The translations under genes were made by a program, and so were the position numbers. Positions 45,758 through 55,644 of a stretch of 64,000 nt of DNA are shown here, piece after piece (positions within the stretch are counted from its first letter, which is position 1; each line of letters opens with the position of its first letter). Origin of the DNA: Symsagittifera roscoffensis (lineage: Eukaryota; Xenacoelomorpha; Acoela; Convolutidae); contig NC_087062.1 of the NCBI RefSeq assembly GCF_963678635.1, positions 44,406,395-44,470,394 of the forward strand. The letters run 5' to 3'. The notes under the pieces are model-generated. The model saw only the letters and a list, made by a program, of their open reading frames with translations. It made no database searches and was not told where the DNA came from.

Positions 45758-46549
45758 TTAAAAACAGAAATTACTATGAAGAAAAAATTTTACCGAATCT
45801 GAAAAGTCAATACAATTGTGATAAATTTGAAGAGTTTTTATAGAAAAAAAAAGTTTTTTTATTCATCACAATTCTTGATCTGTCATTTACTTTTTATTCA
45901 AAGGTTCTGATTAATGATAAAACCAGCAACAATCGAGTTCAAATTGTCGTGAAACTCTCATTGGAAGTCGGTCCGAAAATCTTAAATCTACAGAAAAAAA
46001 CTCCATTGGTTGCAAGCTTGCGGAGATTTTATTGCGATTTCAGAAAAAAAAATTGATAACTGACCTGGAGAAGATGAAAAAACTTATGTTTTTGCTACCC
46101 TTTGAAAATTTCAAGATAATAATATACATCATTCTCAACCAAAAATTACTTCAATATAGTAAATCAGAGTTGAAACAGCAACATACGGTTACCAGGTTGA
46201 GAAAATCAATTGAACATTTTTAGCAAAAGAATCATGGTATTAATTTTCTTCGGATCATTGAATGTTGGTTGAAATGATACATTTTCCCATGTAAAATTCA
46301 ATTTTCAAGTATAGTTTTGTTCTTGATTAAGTTGGATGAAAGTAGATGAAGCAGAAACTGAGAAAATACTAAAATGAGATGGAAACTGAATTTATTTCAT
46401 TGGGATTTTTTGAGAAATTTTTACTAAAATTTTGCTTATAAATTTAATCTGGAGAAACAATCGAACATAAAAAGTCTCAAAGAATTATATTTAAGTCTAA
46501 TTTATTGGAATATTTGTTACATTTGATATATCAGGTAAATTTATATGAA
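45758..46549. other. Transposon interior, no gene recognised
   Basis: The frame at 46032-46223 is Lys- and Leu-rich with no motif. Confidence 0.4.
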
Positions 46550-46990
46550 AAATCAGATGTTTTGAGGATACTTTTTGTGAAGTAAACCCAACTAGACAAC
46601 TTTTGGATGATACATGAAGCATGAATCAAAAAATTGCTTTCAAAATCTAAATTTCATTATTTTGGCTGAAAAACAAAAAAGTTTGATGAAGAAAAATTTT
46701 AAAAGAAAATGATATGGAGCTTCCCGAAAATTTTTAAGCAAACTGCTACTTTAGCAGATGTTAATTATAAGAAAATTCAGATATTTTGATGATAATTTTC
46801 TGAACTAAACCAAACTCCGATATCTTTTGAAAGATGATACATGAAGCATAAATCAAAAATTTGCTTTCAGAATCTACACTTCATTATTTTGGTTAGAAAA
46901 CATTTTAGAGAAAATCATATTTAGCTTGCCAAAACTTTCTAAACAAACTGATACTTCAGCTGTTGTAAATTATATGAAATTTAACATGAA
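46550..46990 (+). repeat. Diverged tandem duplication, about 235 bp
   Basis: CAGATGTTTTGAGGATA..GATGATACATGAAGCATGAATC at 46554-46700 is repeated as CAGATATTTTGATGATA..GATGATACATGAAGCATAAATC from about 46787, at roughly 80% identity. Confidence 0.7.
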
Positions 46991-48506
46991 AAGTTTCAAT
47001 TAGACACACAGTAAAGATTTTGTTCTGATTACCTTCAATTTTTTTTCAATTAGAAATTTAGGTAGAACTTAGGTAGATAGAATTTAATGCTTAATGAATT
47101 TCGCAAAATTATTTAATTGTTACAGCTTGCACCTTGAATTTCTGTTCTAAATCGTTTTTCTCAGAAGTTTTTAGATGTTACAGAAGTTAGGAACTAGGTT
47201 CCCTTGCCTATTTCCAATTCCGAAGTTTTTCAGATTATAATCAATAGAGCTGCTTCTAACTTGTTCTAAATTTCAACGTACAAAGCACCTGGGTTTTTGA
47301 ATGCTTTAATTAGCCCCAATTCTTTCTCACTTAGACATTTTTCCGGCAAAAATCAAGAAGTAAAAGCGATTTAATAACTACTTTGCAAGAAAAGTGATAA
47401 ATATTGATCCCAAAGTTGCATTTTTGCTTAAATAGTTTACTGTAGCAACTGAACAAGGGAACTGTTACAAATTACATAGTAATAACCAGACGTTATCAGT
47501 TCTAATTTTATCTCTGCCAGCAAATTGTTCGTTCAATTGATACTATTTTCCTCCTAAATTCGACCAGTTCTGACTAAATTTTCTTGCAAAAGGAGCTCAA
47601 TAGCGAAAACATGTATTAGGCAGAAAGCAGAAACAACCCTACAACATAGAACATCTCAACGAAAAAAAATCATGAAAATTATGTTGTAAAAGCAACAGAG
47701 ATAATAATCATTTATGACGAAAATTTTGTAGAATTTCATCCAATATCTAAAATACTTTTGAGAAAAACAGCCTTATTTACAGTCAATTTTAGCGGTAAAC
47801 TGTTCATTTTTCATCACTGATCTGAAACTTATTATTATTAAAGTGAAAAACTTCTCAGAAATTTAATTTTTTTAAAACAATTTTGGGTTAATCATTAAGA
47901 AAAAAACTGCGCAGGACTTGAATCATGGAGTTTGATCTAAAAACTTTAAAGAATATTGCCTTTTTTGTTCATTTGAATTGAGATTCTTAGATAAATTCTC
48001 CCTGAACTGGACAAAAAACCAGTTATTTACACAAATAAAAGGTTGAAAAGAGAAAATTTTGAATAGATGTAATTAATTTTTACTTACGATTAATTTTAAA
48101 GTTTTTCCGAGAAGTCGGAAGTTTCGATATTGATTCAGCTAATACGAGCTTTCTTTTTAGTGTTCAGAGCATTATTTAACCCGCTTTTTCGCTCAAATTA
48201 GGAAAAATTTACCGTATTTCAGAATTCTGAGAGAAAACTGTCGAAAAATCCATATTTTATTCAACATTTTATATCATTGTCTCAACATGATTCCAATTAG
48301 AATACAATTTGAGCTTAATTTTAAACACTGCACGTAAGTATATTTTTTCAATTAGATCTGAAGCAACAAAAACTAGTCAAAACATTGAGATTTCCGCATT
48401 TTTTTCCAAAAAAAAAATTAAAATTAATGCAATTTTTTCCAAAAACTTGACTTTTTCAAGTTTCAGTAGGTTTCAGCATTGTTTCAGGTAAATAGAGCAC
48501 TGTTGT
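46991..48506. other. Transposon interior, no gene recognised
   Basis: 1.5 kb of AT-rich DNA with frequent stops on both strands. The frame at 48309-48491 is low complexity. Confidence 0.4.
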
Positions 48507-49025
48507 AGGAAGTAAGATTATCTAATAAAATAGTTAATAAGTCGAATTATACCAAATCTTATCGTGTTTTGAAGTTTTTTGAAAAATTTTCAATTTTCAA
48601 TATGCGAAAAAACTCTTGCCACCAACTTACCATGAACCGAAAAACTAATTACATGACATTCATTCCACAACCTACACGTAATTAATCAACAATATTTACC
48701 AATTAGATAACGCGCGCAAAATTTTGCGAAAAAACTAGACATTTCCACACAAAATCCAAAAAATATCGTTTTTCTTACCATTCTCCTACCATCACACAAA
48801 CCATGAAACCTTAACAATTTTATTCCTTATTTTAATACATTGAAGACTCTATACCCAATGTTAATACATAGCTTGGAGACCGGATGTTCTATTCCCTATC
48901 TTAAAACATGCGGGTCTCCAAGGCATGCGGGTCTCCAATGTTAATACATAGCTTGGAGACCGGATGTTCTATTCCCTATCTTAAAACATGCGGGTCTCCA
49001 AGGACTGGACCGGACTCCCCCCTCC
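48507..49025 (-). repeat. Right terminal inverted repeat
   Basis: Inverse of the left TIR. It contains an extra duplication: CATGCGGGTCTCCAA and the TTAATACATAGCTTGGAGAC block occur twice between about 48860 and 49002. Confidence 0.88.
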
Positions 49026-49547
49026 CACCATCTAGCCAATATAACCAAAAAGATGCAAAATTTTTGCTAATTTTCTCAAATGAATTCAGTATAATAACAC
49101 CTCGGAATCGCACTTCTCTTACCGATGGTTACTGGATGGAACTGAAAAGGAACAGTAAGACGATGAGTCACTGAAAGTGGAGGTGTCAAAGCTCCTACAT
49201 TTCGGCAAAGCAGAGCCTTCTCATTCTCATCACCACGGGCTCGAACGGCTGCTGCTTTTGCTGTACGCGGAATTTCGGTTTATGGATTATGAATTGGTCT
49301 AGGAAGCAAAACACGATGTGCCCTCTAAAGGGAATGCGAAATTGAGAGAACAGATCAGAGAGCTGAACTCAGTTAAACAGAAGGTCTTCGGCATTCAACT
49401 AATGAAACGTTTTTCATGGTAGCGTTTGAGCTCAAAGAGTATTAAAAGATGCACGAAGACTTCGTTAACACTCAAACCGACAACTGAAGAAGGACGCTCA
49501 CCAAATCGACGTCCTGAATTAAAATTCAAATGTCACTGAACAGTCGC
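49026..49547. other. Flank between the transposon and the direct repeats, no gene recognised
   Basis: Plus-strand fragments look like worn coding sequence (for example 49200-49500) with stops, possibly part of the retroelement that owns the repeats to the right. Confidence 0.35.
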
Positions 49548-49880
49548 TGTGACATTTAGTACAAATGTCAGGAATTTGAACTTTGAATAAAAGCTGAAGG
49601 CGTATAGTTGAACTGTTGTGAATTAGATAAATTGTCATACGATTAATGTTTGTTCTATTTGTTCGCTCATTTTGAGATTACTGTATAACAACACAAAATG
49701 ATACTACCAACATCAAGACCAGTTGGTTGGTTTTGCAATAAAATTATAGCACTAATAATTATGTTTTTGTCATCTTAAGACCAAGGGGACCCCAGCACGA
49801 GCCTAATATGCATCTGAAGAGATTAAAGTCTAAGTGACATATTGCTAATAGAGGATAGCCTTAATAAGCTATCCGACATG
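49548..49880 (+). repeat. Direct repeat / candidate LTR, copy 1
   Basis: Begins TGTGACATTTAGTAC with a short palindrome and contains an AATAAA signal within CAATAAAATTATAG. It is about 93% identical to 50435-50757. Confidence 0.6.
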
Positions 49881-50434
49881 GTGATAGGACAAGCTGGGGA
49901 TGTCACGAACTCGAGCAACATTTTCTATTCATGAGAGATCTTGTTTTTGATCGATGGAAATTCAAAAACCTGTGGGAAAATTTGTATCTGCACTGGAAAA
50001 ACCCAAAAAGAGAAAAAGTTGGAGATTTATTCAGTAGTTGCTCGAAGGATGATTGACCGGAACACCTAGCAGGCGAATATCTTTGGAAATGCGAATTAGT
50101 TATTGATCGAAACCATGGATGCTCAGAACGAACAGTTATTTATATGCGAATTTTTTGTTTGGGTTTGCTTTCTATAGATATGGCGATTCATTTCTAATTC
50201 CATGGGCTAATCAAAATCTCTGCTATTCGAGGATAAACGAAAAGCATTGAGAAAAACGATCAATCAGTTAATGTATGTAGAACTGTCCTTATCAGTTGTT
50301 ACTAGATGAACATGTTAACGAGAACATCTGAGATTTTGAACACTGACGCGTGAAAATGAAGAGATGCGCATTTTCTATGGAGACTCTGGAATACCTATAA
50401 ACAAGAAGCGGGAAAGTTTCTTAAAGGGTGGTAG
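49881..50434. other. Sequence between candidate LTRs
   Basis: Has no open frame of note. It ends AAAGGGTGGTAG, a purine-rich stretch directly before the second repeat that would suit a polypurine tract. Confidence 0.4.
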
Positions 50435-50757
50435 TGTGACATTTAGTACAAATGTCAGGAATTTGAATAAATGCTGAAGGCGTATAGTTGAACTGTGATG
50501 AATTAGATAAATTGTCATACGATTAATGTTTTTTCTATTCGTTCGCTTATTTTGAGATTACTGTTTAACGACAAAAAATCATACCACCAACATCAAGACC
50601 AGTTGGTTGGTTTTGCAATAAAATTATAGTACTAATAATTATGTTTTTGTCATCTTAACATCAAGGGGACCCCAGCACGGGCCTAATATGAATCTGAAGA
50701 GATTAAAGTCTAAGTGACATATTACTTATAGAGGATATCCTTAATAAGCTATGCGAT
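50435..50757 (+). repeat. Direct repeat / candidate LTR, copy 2
   Basis: Starts TGTGACATTTAGTAC after the purine tract. It carries the same AATAAA and a conserved GGGGACCCCAGCACG. It lacks the seven bases AACTTTG of copy 1. Confidence 0.6.
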
Positions 50758-50761
50758 ACCA

Positions 50762-51884
50762 ATGCCTCAGCCTGAGCCAGACTTGGCACTAAAATGGAAG
50801 ATAGAAGCGGAATTTTTAGCAGTGTCAGAGGACCAGATGGAAAAGGTAGCCATCAGCCAAGGACAATTAGACAAATGTATTGGATCAAATCAATATCAAA
50901 TATGTACGAGAACATGGCAACGGAAATGGGACAATCTTCTTGCCTAGCAAACTTGTTCTTTAAAGGCACACTGGACGCATTGAAGGTTTGCGACACAGAG
51001 AAGATGTTCCTTCCAGTGAAAGAACAAGCACAAAACTCGGGATTTGGTGTGTGGCTGATCACCTCAGCACATGATGGATACAGTCTAATGGAAACGAGTA
51101 CCCTGTCTTCGTCCGATTCTACGATGCGAAAATTCAAAGGCTGTAGAATTTGCCTATTTCGCTGGAATGCGGTAGACAGATAATGGGACCGAACATCAAG
51201 ATACGAAGCGATCTAAACAGCTGTGAGCATATTCCTGCGGCCAAAGTGAACGTGAAACTTCCTGACCCTTTGGCTCACTTGATTGGAACGCTACCTTCAG
51301 TGGGCGAGATGCCAACGTACAATCGACAAGTGGATGCGAGCATGGATATGCTAAGGAACGTGCGAGAAAAACTAACGAGAGTAACTTCAACCGCAAACAT
51401 CGAGACTTTACAAGATATTGCAAAACGAATAGCGACAGAAATGAAAACTCTAAAACCAAGCCTAGCAAGACATTTTGATAACTTGGACAGCCTAAGACAA
51501 TCGATCACAATTAGCTTGAGTTCGTTTTTACTGTCGATGATCCTTCATGTATTGTTCTTCTGGGCATATCACAGATATAGTGGAGTAAGAAGACTTGTAC
51601 CCCAGTTCTTGAAAGGAGAGGATCAAAAAACGAAAATACCAATGAAACCTGTCATGTGTATGGACACCTCAGGACATGCAAACGTGAAATTGGATACGGA
51701 CAACCAAAAACTTGTGTTTGACGAAATCACGCTTCGTATCATTCTTGCAATGGCGAAAAATGAAGAAGAACGTTTCAAGGGAAATGCAACACCAGCAGTG
51801 ACAAGGGTGCCATCACTAGCTAGTGTACAAACTATTAATCTAGGACAAACAACTGCTGAACAATACATAGAACAAAATGTTTAA
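50762..51884 (+). pseudogene. Retroviral envelope-like remnant (C-terminal part)
   Basis: Three overlapping frames, joined by two frameshifts (near 50930 and 51165), form one worn protein. The first two stretches have spaced Cys residues, and then come a helical, coiled-coil-like stretch (MDMLRNVREKLTRV), a strong transmembrane helix (ISLSSFLLSMILHVLFFW, about 51510-51570) and a cytoplasmic tail of about 110 residues. This architecture fits the membrane subunit of an errantivirus/Ty3-type envelope. It lies directly after the second direct repeat rather than before it. No signal peptide or cleavage site is present in what remains. I cannot name the family with certainty. Confidence 0.5.
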
Positions 51885-51889
51885 CAAAT

Positions 51890-52020
51890 AAGGTACGCAA
51901 CAGCGACTCGGACAATCGGAGTTGTGCTAAGCCGTGCACAAAATGTCTAATAATTAAACATTAAAACAAGGTATAAGCAACGGGGACTTGGACAGTCGGG
52001 GTTGTGCCAGGCCGTGCACC
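51890..52020 (+). repeat. Two tandem units, period 78 bp
   Basis: AAGGTACGCAACAGCGACT..GTGCTAAGCCGTGCAC (51890) and AAGGTATAAGCAACGGGGACT..GTGCCAGGCCGTGCAC (51968), just after the envelope-like frame. Confidence 0.75.
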
Positions 52021-53284
52021 TTGAACACTCAGAACATTTTTAAAACAGACATAATCGAATAAAGACTACCACAAACAAGACAAACAACAGTAATGACAAA
52101 TTTAGAAGAAAGTAAATCAATAAGACTCACCCCGAGCAAAAATGTATGTTAAATAGTAAATTATTGAAGTAAAATATAAGTAAATGTGGAATGACTTTGT
52201 GGCTCACGTGGCAAAAAAGTCGACTGACTCAACCGATCAAAGTATTATTTTTTCTACGATTACGAGAGGACAGTGACACCACTAGATATATTTATTGAAA
52301 TGAAGACGCATGACGGCAACTTCTGCTTGACGATTTTTTTACGACTTAATTATATTGTTGGAATATATTCTCAAAGAACCAACTTCATCGTGTATTTATT
52401 TTCTATTTGGCGGACAAATTCTATTCAGCAGGGCAGTGTGACGTTGTTTGGAATAACTGACCTTTCGCTAAACTTCTTGTTGACAAATTGTAAATACCAA
52501 ATCAACGTCAATAATACTTCAACTGTTCGAAATTGAAATGTTTGCCCAGCACAAATGCCCTTCAAACTTTTTAGTTTAGCAACTAAAATAAAAAACTCAT
52601 ATCAGTTTTGATCACAAGATGGAATCTTCCTAAAGCTTATTTAAGAAAAACAATCAAAGTATTTTGTCAAAGTTTAATCTCTAAACTGCATAATGATGAT
52701 GTCGCTAAAACCTTTCTTATATTTGAAAGGATGTAACCCAGAGGTTAAGAATTTTCTATTAATGTAAACTAATGAATCTGATGCCATACTTGATATTTAA
52801 GAAAAAAGCATTCGTGGCAATTATTATGCAACAGGAAGTAAATAGACCATGACCCGTATTATTGAAGTGAAAAACGTATACTAATCGTCAGGAGATAATT
52901 GAATTGTTAGACTGCACAGTTGACTCCTTTTCTGAGCTGACTTGTAGAACACTTGAGCACAGAACCCAGAGAAAACGCATCACATAACATCTGTACAACA
53001 GTTCAATTGCTAACGTCAGTATTTGACACGTTGTTACTGCCGCCAAGAGATGTTCTTTATGGAAGAAGAGAGATTCTATAGAATTCTTACATGTTATTAT
53101 GAGCCTCCTCAATGTCCAGAGTCATGTGCGCAATTTTTGGAGTATACTTCTTCGTCATAATAAATTTGAATTCGATTTCTACATGAATTAATCGGATAAT
53201 TCCACATCACTAACATCGAAACCACCACTGACGCCTATCCCAAAAAAAAAATAAGTAGAAAAGAGCAAAATCAGAAGGCCACGA
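52021..53284. other. Intergenic, no gene recognised
   Basis: Frames at 52273-52536 and 52888-53112 carry no motif. Confidence 0.4.
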
Positions 53285-53611
53285 GGCTGACTTAAGCATT
53301 ACCGTCGAAAGAATTGATGGTGTATTACGAGTTAAAACGTATTGTCGACTTGGTGCCAAGAAAATGGGCATATCTGTCAACTCTCAACACATAGGGCATC
53401 AAGTCAGCCGATTTGACTTTAAAGAGCTGACACAATTTTTATGCCATTTGAGACAGAGGTCAGAGCATATCAATGGATGATTGAAGGGAAGTACCTGACA
53501 GTCTCTGATGGTCAAAGGAAAAGGGTTGAAATGAATGATGATGACAAAACGATTGGGATTGTGGTAACGACCCATTCAAAATTTTTACGAGGGAAAAACT
53601 CAAGCAATTAG
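53285..53611 (+). pseudogene. Worn coding fragment of unknown origin
   Basis: A frame (about 53285-53472, ..GVLRVKTYCRLGAKKMGI..) overlaps a second frame with an ATG at 53441 that runs 56 codons to 53611 (MPFETEVRAYQWMIEGKY..). Both are more balanced in composition than random AT-rich DNA, so this looks like one exon broken by a frameshift. Not recognised. Confidence 0.3.
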
Positions 53612-55630
53612 AACGATGTCACCTAGTCGGAACAACGAACGAAAACTTTGTACCTGAAAACCACCCTGAGTACAGCCTGCACTCGCTCTCAAAAAAATAA
53701 CATTTAGAAACTTTGAAGCACTACCATTTTCAAAAAAATAAGTCAAGTAGTAACTGTTTTGCGAAACGAGAATAAGTTAAATGTCTTTCTATTTCAAACA
53801 GTCTCTTTATTCAAGTTAATAAAAAATCTGAAATACATCATTTTTGTTTCCAATTTGTGTCAGAATTTAATGAAACCGCAAAAGGCTCAAAACACTAAAG
53901 AAGTGGGCTCCTTCGGATCCTGTATGTTCGTTCGGCCTGATCAAAACTGTACAAACTATTTTTTCTCAGAATTATTGTTTTTCATTGAAGACTTGTAGAC
54001 GACTTTTCGTGCATACAAATTTAGAAATATTTTGCAGAGTAACGTTGATAATTCTTCGGAATGGTTGGATCATCCGAATTGCACCAAAAGATTCTGAAAA
54101 CCGCCGTCTTTTTTTTTGTTTGTTTTGGGTTATAACTTCATGAAACAGCAACCTGGCTCAAAACCCTAAAATGCTGGGCTCATTTATTGATTTTTTTTGG
54201 CGCAGACAGGAGAACTTTTTGGACTGAATTAAAACGCTTAAAGTTGAAACATTTACTCCAATTTTCGGTCGTAAAACTGAGATAAAACTCAGAAAATGAT
54301 GGATACTTTTTTGACCAGCCAGTCGATTCGTTCAAAATGCGCTAATAAAGGGAGATGGAAGATCAAGAAAGCCAACAAAAACCAGCAGACACAATAGTCC
54401 GTCATTTTTTTATGCTGATAACTTTTCAGTTTGCAAAAAAAAGTTCATGACAGGAAGGGAACCATGGACCGTTTCCCCTTCGCGATACGTACAGCATAGG
54501 ACGCTTTATTTGAATAAATTATAAACTAAGCTGTCAACTGATTCATTTGGTAAGCAAGCTGTTAACCTGAAAAAACGCCACCTCCTCTCAAAGATTCGAC
54601 CCCCTGCTGACCCGAAGGGTCCCCGTATGTACTATTTTGAAATATCCATTTTTGGCCAACTGACACTAAAATTTTGCTAAAGGCGCCATTATATACTAAT
54701 TTTGAGCAAGCTCGCGCCGAAAAAACGCAATTCTATAATCAAAATTTTCCAAAAAATGCCTAAAACCGCCTTTTTTGACATGTTTTTTCAATTTGGTCAA
54801 AATATGGTCTTTATAGTTATTTGGAAGAGCTCAGACAATCCATTTGGTCGACCTAAAACCCGCCCTAGATCCGCCCCTGACCACTTGCGCCGAAAACAAA
54901 ACATTACCATAGAAAACATCGAGTTAAAAAATTCGTAGTTTTTACGCCCCACTCCGGAAACAAAGCATAATCTATTTTTCTCTTCAAACGATGCAAAACT
55001 AGGTAAATAAGACGACAGAGCATAAGCCAAACCATTTTCAGCGAAAAATAGGAGTACGATCCGGATGGGACTCGAAATCTGGATCTTATGTGGTGAAGGC
55101 GCTTGTTATAATACTTCTAGACAAGGCGAAAATGGGCCTGAAATAGGTTGAGCTTTCATAATAAAACATGGCCAATTTCTTTCAGATTTATAAGAAAAGC
55201 TATTGATGAGAAAAGTCTAACTCCACCATTACAAGTTTACTTGCACTCGCAAGCAAAACAAACCAACATATTTCGTTTTTTTAAGTGCACTCTTCGTAGC
55301 TTTGAGTTTCACTAGAGAAGTTTTTCGGACACCAGGATAATGTGAAGTTTTTTTTCTGAGCAAGAGATAATTTTAGCGATAAACTAATTAGAGATATATA
55401 TTTTTTATAAATTACAAGATGAATTGTAATCGCTTTATTGTCGCTCAATTCTTGTCTCAACCCAATACCACACACCCATGTTTCAGCGAAAGGAGAAGCC
55501 AAGTTGTAGAAAAAATCTCGTTCCCGATTATCTGATAATGATTATTTTGAGGTCATTTACCGAGTGCTTCTATAGTCTGAGATAATACTAACTTTAAATG
55601 TATTTTCCTTTTCAATCTCAATTACGCCAT
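53612..55630. other. Intergenic, no gene recognised
   Basis: About 2 kb downstream of PAT1. Short frames at 53759, 54702 and 55281 look random. Confidence 0.4.
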
Positions 55631-55636
55631 TTTATT
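55631..55636 (-). terminator. AATAAA poly(A) signal of PAT1
   Basis: AATAAA on the minus strand starts 8 bases after the PAT1 stop codon, implying a 3' UTR of only some 20-40 bases if used. Confidence 0.6.
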
Positions 55637-55644
55637 TAACTCAT

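Larger units (their letters stand above)
34176..49025. mobile_element. Polinton-like DNA transposon, about 14.85 kb
   Basis: Two inverted copies of a repeat of about 430 bp bound a region holding a protein-primed family B DNA polymerase remnant and several small frames. Size, long TIRs and this polymerase fit the Polinton/Maverick group. I found no recognisable retroviral-type integrase, packaging ATPase, protease or capsid gene. Either they are deleted or too decayed, or this is a different polymerase-bearing element. No clean 6-bp target duplication is visible at the ends. Confidence 0.75.

Noticed and set aside
34160..49035. A 6-bp Polinton target duplication
   Set aside because: The bases outside the two TIR tips (AGCTAA left, ATCTAG right) do not match convincingly at any register I tried.
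49890..49902. tRNA primer site after candidate LTR copy 1 (TGGTGATAGGAC)
   Set aside because: The implied tRNA 3' end matches no isoacceptor I know, so I do not call it.
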